Assembly: GCA_902168105.1 (NCBI GenBank) | Contig: CABHOY010000045.1 | Span: forward strand, 62,001-126,000 | Reading direction: 5' to 3' | Length of the DNA: 64,000 nt | Origin: an uncultured Flavihumibacter sp. | GTDB taxonomy: Bacteria > Bacteroidota > Bacteroidia > Chitinophagales > Chitinophagaceae | Part shown: piece after piece, positions 51,954-60,594 of the stretch | Layout of the letters: each line of letters begins with the position of its first letter | How positions within the stretch are numbered: position 1 is the stretch's first letter | The notes under the pieces: generated by a model | Told to the model about the DNA's origin: nothing | Seen by the model: only the letters and a program-made list of their open reading frames with translations | Database searches by the model: none | Program-made: the position numbers and the translations under genes

Positions 51954-54900
51954 ATGAGTAAATTTTTTTCGTCGCGTAAGCGGCTTTCCCATCTGTGCCT
52001 CTTATTGGGCGGCCTGCTTGCAGGTAGTTATGCCCGGGCACAGGAAACCTTTCCTGTGAATGGTGTGGCCGATAACAGGGAAGGCTGTTACGCCTTTGTT
52101 AAAGCCACTATTGTAAAAAATGGAAGTACTGTTTTGAACAATGCCACTCTCGTGATCCGCAACGGCCGTATCGTGAGTGTAGGCAATGGTCCGGTACCAA
52201 AAGATGCTGTAGTGATCGATTGTGGAGGTAAGTATATCTATCCTTCATTCGTTGATCTGTATAGCGATTATGGAACACCTGCAGTGAAGAAATCCGCCGG
52301 TGGTTACAGGTCGGACCCACAGTTCCTATCTGCTACCAAAGGCGCATATGGCTGGAACCAGGCTATTAAGAGTGAAGTGAACGCTGCTACAGTTTTTACC
52401 GTAGATGGTACGAATGCAGCGTCGCTGCGTAATGTAGGTTTCGGTACCGTGCTTTCCCACCAGCAGGATGGTATTGCCCGTGGTACCGGTGTGCTGGTGA
52501 CACTTGCGGACGATCGTGATAATAAGGTGCTGGTGAAAGAGAAGGCAAGTGCTCACTTTTCATTTGATAAAGGTAGTTCTACCCAGAACTATCCCAGCTC
52601 TTTGATGGGTAGTATCGCTTTATTACGGCAAACATATCTCGATGCCTTGTGGTATCAGTCACGTCCTGCAAAAGAGGGAACCAACCTTACGCTGCAGGCA
52701 TGGAATGAGAATGGCAACTTACCGCAGATATTTGAAGCACAGGATAAATGGGATGCTTTACGTGCAGACAAAATAGGCGACGAATTCGGCGTACAATACA
52801 TCATCAGGGCTAGTGGTAATGAATACCAGCGTATTCCTGAAATGGTCGCTACCAAAGCGTCTTTCATCCTGCCGCTGAATTTCCCGCAACCAATAGACGT
52901 AGAGGACCCGAACGACGCACGATTTGTTTCACTGAGTGACATGAAACATTGGGAACTGGCACCTACAGAAGCTGCTGCTTTTGAAAAGGCGAATATCCCT
53001 TTCTGCTTCACCGCATCCGGATTGAAAGATGTAAAACAGTTGCTTGCAGCTGTGAGAAGATCCATTGAATACGGTCTCAGCGAACAAAAGGCATTAGATG
53101 CATTGACACTGGCGCCTGCACGTCTCATCAAAGCTGATGACCAGGTAGGCTCACTGGAACCCGGTAAACTGGCTAACTTCCTGGTAACTTCAGGTACTAT
53201 CTTCAACGAGAATACTGTCCTGTTCCAGAACTGGGTACAGGGTAAAAAATATACTGTTAAAGATGAAGGTTGGAAAGATGTACGTGGTACCTATACACTC
53301 ACTGTCAATCCTGGTAATACAAAATATACTATCCTGTTAAAAGGATCCGCTGCAACACCTGCTTTGTCGCTGATCCAGCAGGATACATTAGCCGGTACTG
53401 TTACAATAAACGGTCAGCTGGTGAAACTAGCTTTCCCATTAAAGAAAGGTGGTGAGCAACTGAGGCTGAGTGGAGTAGCAGGAGCTACAGAATGGACAGG
53501 TACTGGGCTTGATACAAGTGGCAAATGGGTGAAATGGAGTGCTGCATTCACTGCTGCCGCTACTAAGCCGGATACTATCAAACCTAAAACTGCTCCGCAG
53601 ATAGGTAATCTTTATTTCCCTTTCAATGGTTACGGATGGGAAGCATTGCCTAAACAACAGGATGTGCTGATAAAGAATGCAACTGTCTGGACAAACGAGA
53701 AAGAAGGCAAACTGGAAAGTACAGATGTGCTGGTGCGCAATGGTAAGATCGCCCAGATAGGCAAGAACCTGCCTGCCGGCAATGCCCGCGTTATTGATGG
53801 TACAGGTAAACACCTTACTGCAGGTATCATTGACGAGCACTCTCATATTGCTATCTCGAGAGGAGTGAATGAAGGCTCACAATCTGTAACGTCAGAAGTG
53901 CGCATCGCCGATGTTGTGAATCCGGATGATGTGAATATCTACAGGCAACTGAGCGGAGGCGTGACTGCTTCTCATCTCTTGCATGGCTCGGCAAATACTA
54001 TCGGCGGACAAAGCCAGCTGATTAAATTACGTTGGGGCGCTGATGCGGAAGAACTGAAATTTGCCGGCTCTGATCCTTTCATCAAATTTGCATTGGGTGA
54101 GAACGTAAAACAATCTAACTGGGGTGATCGCCAGCGTGAACGTTTCCCGCAAACGCGTATGGGGGTTGAGCAGGTATTGACAGACGCATTTACACGTGCC
54201 CGCGATTATGAAAAAGCAGGAGCAGGCAAACGCCGTGACCTTGAACTGGATGCCCTGGTAGAGATCCTGAACAACAAGCGCTTTATTACCTGTCACTCTT
54301 ATGTACAGAGTGAGATCAATATGCTGCTGCATGTGGCTGATACTTTCCATTTCCGTGTGAACACGTTCACCCACATCCTGGAAGGATATAAGGTGGCCGA
54401 TAAAATGAAACAACATGGCGCTGGTGCCGGTACCTTCGCTGACTGGTGGGCATATAAGATGGAAGTGCAGGACGCTATTCCTTACAATGCCACCATTATG
54501 CAACGTGTAGGTGTGAATGTTGCCATCAACTCTGACGATGCTGAAATGGCCCGCAGGTTGAACCAGGAAGCGGCGAAAAACATCAAATATGGTGATATGA
54601 CGGAAGAGGAAGCACTGAAACTTGTAACCCTCAATCCGGCTAAATTACTGCACGTGGATGCACAGGTAGGTAGTATCAAAGCTGGTAAAGACGCCGACCT
54701 CGTACTTTGGAGCGATAATCCGCTGAGCATTTATGCAAAGGCTGACAAGACCATTGTAGACGGTATCGTTTATTTTGACAGGGAGAAAGACCTTGAGCTC
54801 CGCCAGCGTATCAGCAAAGAACGTAACCGCCTGGTGCAGAAAATGCTGGGTGAGAAGAAAAAAGGTACACCTACCCAGAAGGCAGCTGCTTCTATGGAAG

Positions 54901-54971
54901 AAATGTACCATTGTGAAGATCTGCAGGGAGGCCATCAGCAACGCCTGACAGATGGAAACAGCGAATTGTAA
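51954..54971 (+). CDS. Exported tandem amidohydrolase-like protein
   Basis: A 1005-residue exported protein with a signal peptide (about 1-30) and two imidazolonepropionase-like amidohydrolase modules. The first (about 45-440) has lost the metal-binding HxH after the first strand (YPSFVDLYSDYG at 97-107), so it is probably inactive. The second (about 570-985) keeps it: IDEHSHIAIS with H629 and H631, then HSYVQSEINMLLHVADTF, FTHILEGYKVADKM, NSDDAEMARRLNQEA and the end signature GSIKAGKDADLVLWSDNPL. The substrate is unknown; related proteins act on cyclic amides or peptides. The next gene is a second, related protein 26 bases downstream. Confidence 0.88.
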   Translation: MSKFFSSRKRLSHLCLLLGGLLAGSYARAQETFPVNGVADNREGCYAFVKATIVKNGSTVLNNATLVIRNGRIVSVGNGPVPKDAVVIDCGGKYIYPSFVDLYSDYGTPAVKKSAGGYRSDPQFLSATKGAYGWNQAIKSEVNAATVFTVDGTNAASLRNVGFGTVLSHQQDGIARGTGVLVTLADDRDNKVLVKEKASAHFSFDKGSSTQNYPSSLMGSIALLRQTYLDALWYQSRPAKEGTNLTLQAWNENGNLPQIFEAQDKWDALRADKIGDEFGVQYIIRASGNEYQRIPEMVATKASFILPLNFPQPIDVEDPNDARFVSLSDMKHWELAPTEAAAFEKANIPFCFTASGLKDVKQLLAAVRRSIEYGLSEQKALDALTLAPARLIKADDQVGSLEPGKLANFLVTSGTIFNENTVLFQNWVQGKKYTVKDEGWKDVRGTYTLTVNPGNTKYTILLKGSAATPALSLIQQDTLAGTVTINGQLVKLAFPLKKGGEQLRLSGVAGATEWTGTGLDTSGKWVKWSAAFTAAATKPDTIKPKTAPQIGNLYFPFNGYGWEALPKQQDVLIKNATVWTNEKEGKLESTDVLVRNGKIAQIGKNLPAGNARVIDGTGKHLTAGIIDEHSHIAISRGVNEGSQSVTSEVRIADVVNPDDVNIYRQLSGGVTASHLLHGSANTIGGQSQLIKLRWGADAEELKFAGSDPFIKFALGENVKQSNWGDRQRERFPQTRMGVEQVLTDAFTRARDYEKAGAGKRRDLELDALVEILNNKRFITCHSYVQSEINMLLHVADTFHFRVNTFTHILEGYKVADKMKQHGAGAGTFADWWAYKMEVQDAIPYNATIMQRVGVNVAINSDDAEMARRLNQEAAKNIKYGDMTEEEALKLVTLNPAKLLHVDAQVGSIKAGKDADLVLWSDNPLSIYAKADKTIVDGIVYFDREKDLELRQRISKERNRLVQKMLGEKKKGTPTQKAAASMEEMYHCEDLQGGHQQRLTDGNSEL

Positions 54972-54997
54972 TTGCCGGACAGTATCAATCAAACAAC

Positions 54998-56290
54998 ATG
55001 AAACGAATCATCTTAACATATCTCACCGCACTTTCCTGTACGGCAGCAATGGCCCAGGAAACAATATATCCTGCCCCGCCGCAGGGGAAGACCGTTTACC
55101 TGATCAATGGTGTTATTCATGCTGGTAACGGCCAGGTATTTCAAACCGGCTCACTGGTTTTCACCAACGGAAAGATCACGGCCGTAGGCAATAATCTTCC
55201 CGCTCCATCCGCCGATGGAATAATCATAGATCTGCATGGTAAACATGTATATCCTGGGGTGATCGCACCGCTTAGTTCCCTGGGTTTGACAGAAGTGGAA
55301 GCCGTAAGGTCAACGAATGACTTCAGCGAAGTAGGAGAGATCAATCCTTCCGTACGTTCACTGGTAGCTTACAATACCGACTCTAAAGTGATCAATACGC
55401 TTCGCTCTAACGGCATACTGTTAGCGCAGGTGACTCCGGAAGGTGGAATGATACCTGGGTCTTCTTCTGTAGTACAGCTGGATGCCTGGAACTGGGAAGA
55501 TGCAGCTTATAAGAAAGATGGCGCTATACATTTCTACATGCCAAGCCTGTTGCCTCCACCTTCATTGCCCGGACGTTTTCCAATCACTAAAGACAGGGCA
55601 GAGGAGTTTGCAGAAAAGACCGGTAAAGTGCGTGCCTTCCTGAGTGAAGCAAAGGCTTACTACCAGGAAGATAAACGCAGCGAAGTGAACCTGAAATTTG
55701 AAGCGGTACGGAAGTTGTTCACCAAAGAACAGAAGCTGTTCATTCACTGTAACCTGGTAAAGGAAATGCTGGTGGCCGTTGACTTTGCAAAGGAATTCGG
55801 CATCGATGTGGTGATTGCCGGTGGTGCAGATTCCTGGATCATTGCAGACGTACTAAAACAAAATAACATTGCCGTCGTACTTGGCCAGCCGCATAGTCTG
55901 CCTGTTACAGCAGATGATGATGTGGATCAGCCATATAAAACAGCTGCCCAGTTACAGCAGGCAGGTGTTTTGTTCTGCCTGAGCAATGAAGGCTTCTGGC
56001 AGCAACGTAACCTGCCGTTTGAAGCAGGGACAGCCAGCGCTTATGGTCTGTCTAAAGAAGAGGCGCTGACAGCTGTTACATTGAATGCTGCAAAGATCCT
56101 GGGTGTAGATAAAACTACCGGATCACTGGAAACAGGTAAAGATGCAAACATTGTTATCAGTACGGGCGATCTTCTTGATATGCGCAGTAGCGTTGTGACC
56201 CAGGCCTTTATTCAGGGCAGGGAGATCAATCTCGACAATAAACACAAACAATTGTACGAGCGTTATAAACATAAGTACGGCTTGAAGTAG
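54998..56290 (+). CDS. Exported amidohydrolase-like protein, metal motif lost
   Basis: A 430-residue exported protein (signal peptide about 1-19). It has the amidohydrolase composite-domain ends: INGVIHAGNGQVFQTGSLVF at the start and ILGVDKTTGSLETGKDANIV near the end. The HxH that follows the first strand in active members is replaced (YPGVIAPLSSLGLTEVEAV, 85-103), so it is probably a pseudoenzyme or partner subunit. It is co-transcribed with the larger two-module protein 26 bases upstream, which retains one active-looking site. The two may form a complex. A terminator follows. Confidence 0.85.
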   Translation: MKRIILTYLTALSCTAAMAQETIYPAPPQGKTVYLINGVIHAGNGQVFQTGSLVFTNGKITAVGNNLPAPSADGIIIDLHGKHVYPGVIAPLSSLGLTEVEAVRSTNDFSEVGEINPSVRSLVAYNTDSKVINTLRSNGILLAQVTPEGGMIPGSSSVVQLDAWNWEDAAYKKDGAIHFYMPSLLPPPSLPGRFPITKDRAEEFAEKTGKVRAFLSEAKAYYQEDKRSEVNLKFEAVRKLFTKEQKLFIHCNLVKEMLVAVDFAKEFGIDVVIAGGADSWIIADVLKQNNIAVVLGQPHSLPVTADDDVDQPYKTAAQLQQAGVLFCLSNEGFWQQRNLPFEAGTASAYGLSKEEALTAVTLNAAKILGVDKTTGSLETGKDANIVISTGDLLDMRSSVVTQAFIQGREINLDNKHKQLYERYKHKYGLK

Positions 56291-56310
56291 GAAAAAATAG
56301 AAAATCATTG

Positions 56311-56350
56311 AAAAGCAGGGTGTTGTACTTACAATACCCTGCTTTTTTTT
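56311..56350 (+). terminator. Intrinsic terminator after the amidohydrolase pair
   Basis: An 11-bp outer stem, AAAAGCAGGGT (56311-56321) with ACCCTGCTTTT (56336-56346), has an inner TTGT/ACAA stem and eight T at the end. Confidence 0.92.
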
Positions 56351-56384
56351 AAGTTATGGCATGAATTTTACTGTTGGATAGCAA

Positions 56385-56900
56385 ATGCATTTAGAAATGG
56401 GAGCGATCCTCAAAAGAGAAGATGCTATCCGGAAGGTCACCGACCTGATCAACGAAGTACGGATATGCATGTTCACCACAATAGACGATCACGGACATGT
56501 TATTTCCAGGCCTATGGCCACAGTTGATGTGGACAAGGATGGAAATGTCTGGTTTTTTTCAAACGAGTATTCTGGTAAGGTCACCCAGATTTCGGAAAAT
56601 AATGAGTTAAACCTCATCTATTCTCATCCAGGACAAAATACCTATCTGAACATCTTCGGTATTGGGTCGATCATCCTGGACAAGGAGAGAATGAAACAGT
56701 TATGGACACCGGCGGTAGAGGCCTGGTTTCCCGACGGTATTGATGATCCACGGTTATGCCTCTTGAAGGTGGATACGAAACAAGCCTGGTTCTGGGACAA
56801 TTCCTCCAGTAAGATGGTCATCTTCTTTAATATGCTTACCTCGATCATCAGGGGGAAGAAGTTTGAAGAAGGAGAACATGGAGAGCTGGATATAGAGTAG
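56385..56900 (+). CDS. Pyridoxamine 5'-phosphate oxidase-like (general stress) protein
   Basis: A 171-residue protein of the PNPOx-like split-barrel group, similar to general stress protein 26. Members bind FMN or a related flavin. The fold shows in VRICMFTTIDDHGHVISRPM (about 26-45), DGNVWFFSNEYSGKVTQI and YLNIFGIGSIILDKERMKQL, followed by WFPDGIDDPRLCLLKVDT. A second ATG at 56397 (MGAILKRED) could be the true start. It is transcribed alone. The substrate is unknown; pyridoxine metabolism is not implied. Confidence 0.85.
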   Translation: MHLEMGAILKREDAIRKVTDLINEVRICMFTTIDDHGHVISRPMATVDVDKDGNVWFFSNEYSGKVTQISENNELNLIYSHPGQNTYLNIFGIGSIILDKERMKQLWTPAVEAWFPDGIDDPRLCLLKVDTKQAWFWDNSSSKMVIFFNMLTSIIRGKKFEEGEHGELDIE

Positions 56901-56944
56901 AATAACACGTTACAGGTCACAACAGAAAGTCATTAAATAACAAA

Positions 56945-56969
56945 GGCTGGCAAATATGAATTGCCAGCC
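56945..56969 (-). terminator. Terminator of tyrS
   Basis: A perfect 9-bp stem, GGCTGGCAA (56945-56953) with TTGCCAGCC (56961-56969), is followed on the minus strand by TTTGTTATTT. It lies between the convergent ends of the PNPOx-like gene and tyrS. Confidence 0.75.
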
Positions 56970-56990
56970 CAGTTATTATATGCTAAAATA

Positions 56991-58274
56991 TTACTTCACG
57001 ATCACCAGATTATACTTAGTAGCTCCTCTCTGTACTAAAATGTATTTATCATTCAGTAACTGGCTCTTATCAACCATCGAATCTATTCCAGTCACCTTTA
57101 CTTTGTTAACACTGATCCCGTTGTTCTGTACCATCTTTCTGGCTTCACTTTTACTTGGGAGAATGCCTGTTTCTGCAAGGAATGAAACAATGTCCTTCCC
57201 CGCTTCTATTTCGGATGCCGCAAATTCAAACTGAGGTACGCCATCCATTACCTCCAATAGCTGCTGTTCCGTCAGTGACTTTAATATCTCTGCCGTGTCT
57301 TTGCTGAACAGTATTTCACTTGCCTTGACAGCGAATTCATATTCTTTTTCACCATGCACAAATATGGTAAGTTCCTGAGCCAGTCTTTTTTGAAGCTGCC
57401 GCAGATGGGGGGCCTGATCATGAGAAGTGATCAGTTCATCAATTACTTGTTTATCCAGGAAAGTAAAGATTTTGATATAGTTCTTTGCATCTTCATCCTG
57501 TGTTTGCAACCAGAATTGATAGAATTGGTAAGGAGACGTTTTCGCTGCATCCAGCCAAACATTCCCATTTTCCGTCTTGCCGAATTTCGTACCATCTGCC
57601 TTTTTCAGCAACGGACAGGTGAATGCAAACGCCTCACCACCAGCTTTACGCCGTACCAGTTCAGTACCGGTCACGATATTACCCCACTGGTCAGAACCGC
57701 CCATTTGCAGTTTACAGTTCTTTGCAGTATATAAATGGTAGAAGTCGTATCCCTGGATCAGCTGATAGGTGAATTCTGTAAAGGACATGCCACTATCTCC
57801 TTCCAGCCTTCTTTTTACAGAATCCTTGGACATCATGTAGTTGACGGTAATATGTTTACCTACATCGCGGATGAAATCCAGGAAGGAAATGTCCTTAAAC
57901 CAGTCAAAGTTATTGACCATTTCGGCGGCATTAGGTTTAGCCGGGTCGAAATCCAGGAACTTCTCCAACTGTGCCTTGATGCCTCTCTGGTTATGCGCCA
58001 GGGTCTCCAGGTCCAGCATTTTCCGCTCTTCTGCCTTAAAAGAAGGGTCGCCCACCATACCGGTTGCACCACCGACCAGCGCCAAAGGCTTGTGACCAGC
58101 CCTTTGCAGGTGTACCAGCAGCAGGATAGGTACCAGGCTGCCTATATGAAGGGAGTCTGCCGTAGGGTCAAAGCCCACATAAGCAGTCGTCATTTCTTTT
58201 AATAATTGCTCCTCTGTGCCCGGCATTATATCCTGCACCATTCCTCTCCAGCGTAATTCCTCTATCAGGTTCAT
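56991..58274 (-). CDS. tyrS: Tyrosyl-tRNA synthetase
   Basis: TyrRS charges tRNA-Tyr. The 427-residue protein has a class I catalytic core: AYVGFDPTADSLHIGSL with HIGS at 43-46, the Tyr-binding QGYDFYHLYTAKNCKLQMGG, and KFGKT (230-234) in place of KMSKS. An S4 RNA-binding domain occupies about 355-427 (LPSKSEARKMVQNNGISVNK). I chose the start at 58274 (MNLIEELRWRGM). An in-frame ATG at 58448 would add 58 atypical residues and overlap the divergent gene. A -7 box lies just upstream. Confidence 0.97.
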   Translation of the reverse strand: MNLIEELRWRGMVQDIMPGTEEQLLKEMTTAYVGFDPTADSLHIGSLVPILLLVHLQRAGHKPLALVGGATGMVGDPSFKAEERKMLDLETLAHNQRGIKAQLEKFLDFDPAKPNAAEMVNNFDWFKDISFLDFIRDVGKHITVNYMMSKDSVKRRLEGDSGMSFTEFTYQLIQGYDFYHLYTAKNCKLQMGGSDQWGNIVTGTELVRRKAGGEAFAFTCPLLKKADGTKFGKTENGNVWLDAAKTSPYQFYQFWLQTQDEDAKNYIKIFTFLDKQVIDELITSHDQAPHLRQLQKRLAQELTIFVHGEKEYEFAVKASEILFSKDTAEILKSLTEQQLLEVMDGVPQFEFAASEIEAGKDIVSFLAETGILPSKSEARKMVQNNGISVNKVKVTGIDSMVDKSQLLNDKYILVQRGATKYNLVIVK

Positions 58275-58295
58275 GATTAATTGGGATAATTTTTG

Positions 58296-58303
58296 CAAAC
58301 GTA
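58296..58303 (-). promoter_or_regulatory. -7 promoter box (TACGTTTG) for tyrS
   Basis: The minus strand reads TACGTTTG, an exact TAnnTTTG match, 22 bases before the chosen start, which supports 58274 as the start. No clear -33 element. Confidence 0.5.
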
Positions 58304-58401
58304 AGAAAAGAATTTTAAACGATATGTGGGAGAACGGCGATGTACAGGAAATTCGTACATTAACATCCGGATAAACCGCCATTTTCTGTAAAGAATACAT
58401 T

Positions 58402-59097
58402 ATGAAAAAAAGCTTGTTTTTTATTGCTTGCCTGCTATTGGCAGTCAATGTGTTAAGCGCCCAGGACTGTAAGAATTATTACTATTTGCTGAATAACGCA
58501 GAAGTAGAGATGACTATATTCGATGGAAATGGGACGGTACTAGCTAAAAACGTGTACAACGTATTGTCTGTCAGTAAAGAAGGTGCTGCCAGCGTATCCG
58601 ATTTTACGTCCACGCTGAAAGATGCAAAAGGTAAAACCATCTCTTCCGGAAAAGGAAAGTTCAAATGTACCGGCGAAGAGATCATGGTCGATATGAAGAT
58701 GTCCCTGTCCAGTCTTCCCCAGTTGCAGAACATGAAAATGGAATCAGAAGGCAACGCTTTCCTGAATTACCCAGCCAATCTGAAAGAAGGACAATCCCTG
58801 CCTGACGGCTCGTTCGAAATGAGTGGTAATGCCAATGGCATGGATATGAGCCTCCAGTATAAAGTGACTGACCGTAAAGTGGTTGGTAAGGAAAAGGTAA
58901 CGACTGCTGGCGGTAGCTGGGATTGTTACAGGATCAATTATAACATGACCCTTTCTATGAAAATGATGGGCATGAGCATTCCGGTGGATATGGTAGCCGC
59001 AGAATGGTTTGCGCCCGGCTTTGGCGTAGTGAAAACAGAAACCTCCAAAGATGGTAAGCCTGCCGGTCATATGGAGATCACCCACGTAAAGAAATAA
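58402..59097 (+). CDS. TapB-like (DUF3108-like) exported protein
   Basis: A 231-residue exported protein. A signal peptide (about 1-20, MKKSLFFIACLLLAVNVLSA) is followed by a single beta-rich domain containing YYYLLNNAEVEMTIFDGNGT, FLNYPANLKEGQSLPDGSFE and WFAPGFGVVKTETSKDGKPA. The pattern matches the TapB/DUF3108-like family, periplasmic proteins of unclear role found widely in Bacteroidota. Many Met residues occur in the middle and late part (MKMMGMSIPVDM). It is divergent from tyrS and ends at a long bidirectional terminator. Confidence 0.72.
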   Translation: MKKSLFFIACLLLAVNVLSAQDCKNYYYLLNNAEVEMTIFDGNGTVLAKNVYNVLSVSKEGAASVSDFTSTLKDAKGKTISSGKGKFKCTGEEIMVDMKMSLSSLPQLQNMKMESEGNAFLNYPANLKEGQSLPDGSFEMSGNANGMDMSLQYKVTDRKVVGKEKVTTAGGSWDCYRINYNMTLSMKMMGMSIPVDMVAAEWFAPGFGVVKTETSKDGKPAGHMEITHVKK

Positions 59098-59100
59098 TCA

Positions 59101-59160
59101 CCGGTATAAAAAAGTAACGGCCCCCTGCTTTAATAGGGGGCCGTTACTTTTTTATACCGG
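59101..59160. terminator. Bidirectional terminator with a 26-bp perfect stem
   Basis: Arms 59101-59126 and 59135-59160 are perfectly complementary over 26 bp around an 8-base loop. Each contains A6 or T6, so it can end both the TapB-like gene and the convergent rfbD. It is unusually long and exact. Confidence 0.93.
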
Positions 59161-59161
59161 G

Positions 59162-60025
59162 TTACAGGTTTTTCAGGCAAACCTTCAGGCTTTCACGCCA
59201 GTAGGGAATCTGTAAGCCGAAAGTATCTCTGATCTTTTGTTTGTTCATGACACTGTAAGCGGGCCTTTTAGCCGCAGTAGGGTACATGTCTGACGTAATA
59301 GGCGCCACTGTGCAGGAGGCCCCTGTCAGCTCCCTGATAGCTACTGCAAAGTCATACCAGCTGGTCACCCCTTCATTGCTGAAGTGGTATACACCACCAT
59401 AGTTACCTGGAGCATCCCATACTTTAGTCAGCACATCCAGGATGGCCTTTGCCAGGTCTACAGCGTAGGTAGGAGTGCCTGCCTGGTCAAACACCACGTT
59501 CAGGTTTTCCTTCTCCTGCATCAGCTCACGCATGCGCTTTACGAAGTTAACACCGAACTCGGAATACAGCCAGGAAGTACGTAGTACGATGGTATCCGGA
59601 TTGCTATCTATAGCCGCCGCTTCGCCACGTAGTTTAGAGCTGCCATAAATACTTTCAGGGCTGGCGTCGTCAGTCTCTGAATAAGGTACGGTCTGTTTGC
59701 CATCATAGACATAGTCAGTGGAAATATGAACAAATTGCGCACCGTGCTGCTGACAAACGGTAGCCAGGTTCAAAACGGCTTCAAAGTTCAGTTTGAATGC
59801 CAGCTCCTCGTCATTTTCAGCCTTGTCTACCGCAGTATATGCTGCACAGTTAATACAGCCATGTATTTCCTGCTGTGAGAAGAACTCACCGACAGCTTCT
59901 TCGCTGGTAACGTCCAGCTCATTGAAGTCGGTATATACAAAGGAGAACCCGGAATAGTCCGCAGCAATCTTTTTCAAAGCTTGTCCCAGCTGGCCATTGG
60001 CGCCGGTTACCAGAATATTTTTCAT
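59162..60025 (-). CDS. rfbD: dTDP-4-dehydrorhamnose reductase
   Basis: RfbD makes the last step to dTDP-L-rhamnose with NADPH. The 287-residue SDR protein has the Rossmann motif GANGQLGQAL (8-17), INCAAYTAVDKAEND, ISTDYVYDGKQ and the catalytic YGSSK, then LRTSWLYSEFGVNFVKRM. The start directly abuts the end of rfbC (no gap), so the genes are coupled. It is the last gene of the cluster and ends at the long terminator. Confidence 0.96.
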   Translation of the reverse strand: MKNILVTGANGQLGQALKKIAADYSGFSFVYTDFNELDVTSEEAVGEFFSQQEIHGCINCAAYTAVDKAENDEELAFKLNFEAVLNLATVCQQHGAQFVHISTDYVYDGKQTVPYSETDDASPESIYGSSKLRGEAAAIDSNPDTIVLRTSWLYSEFGVNFVKRMRELMQEKENLNVVFDQAGTPTYAVDLAKAILDVLTKVWDAPGNYGGVYHFSNEGVTSWYDFAVAIRELTGASCTVAPITSDMYPTAAKRPAYSVMNKQKIRDTFGLQIPYWRESLKVCLKNL

Positions 60026-60592
60026 TTACTTATTTGAATTGAAAACGAAGTTATGCGTACAATTTTCAAGCGTAGGCAGCACTGTATCTTTTTCTGACAC
60101 AAGCGCATCGGCCAGATTAATACCCCAGTCAATGTTCAGTGCGGGATCGTTATAGATAATACCGCCTTCACTGGGCTTGTGATAAAAGTTATCGCATTTA
60201 TACATCACTTCAGCGGTTTCACTTATCACGGAATATCCGTGAGCGAAACCTTTCGGCACCAGCAATTGTTTTTTGTTTTCAGCGGTCAGTTCTATCGCAA
60301 ATGCCTTACCATATGTCGGAGAGCCTTTACGGATATCTACTGCCACATCAATGATCCTTCCTTCCAGTACTCTTACGAGTTTTGTCTGTGCATATGGCTC
60401 CAGCTGATAATGTAATCCTCTCAGTACGCCATATGTAGAACGTGCCTGGTTGTCCTGTACAAAAGGTAGGTGTAATCCTTCCTGTTCAAAGGTCTGGGCA
60501 TTATAACTTTCGAAAAAATAGCCACGGCTATCATTAAACACCCTGGGTTCATATACTAATAACCCTGGTATCCCTGTCTCTGTAAAAGGCAT
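60026..60592 (-). CDS. rfbC: dTDP-4-dehydrorhamnose 3,5-epimerase
   Basis: RfbC epimerises dTDP-4-keto-6-deoxyglucose at C3 and C5. The 188-residue cupin protein starts MPFTETGIPGLLVYEPRVF, with the family's GYFFESYNAQTF, the YGVLRGLHYQ active-site stretch with the catalytic His, and VPKGFAHGYSVISETAEVMY. Length is standard. It lies between rfbB (2 bases) and rfbD (0 bases). Confidence 0.96.
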   Translation of the reverse strand: MPFTETGIPGLLVYEPRVFNDSRGYFFESYNAQTFEQEGLHLPFVQDNQARSTYGVLRGLHYQLEPYAQTKLVRVLEGRIIDVAVDIRKGSPTYGKAFAIELTAENKKQLLVPKGFAHGYSVISETAEVMYKCDNFYHKPSEGGIIYNDPALNIDWGINLADALVSEKDTVLPTLENCTHNFVFNSNK

Positions 60593-60594
60593 AG

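Noticed and set aside
58275..58448. 58-residue N-terminal extension of tyrS
   Set aside because: Not seen in TyrRS proteins, overlaps the divergent gene, and the -7 box lies inside it.
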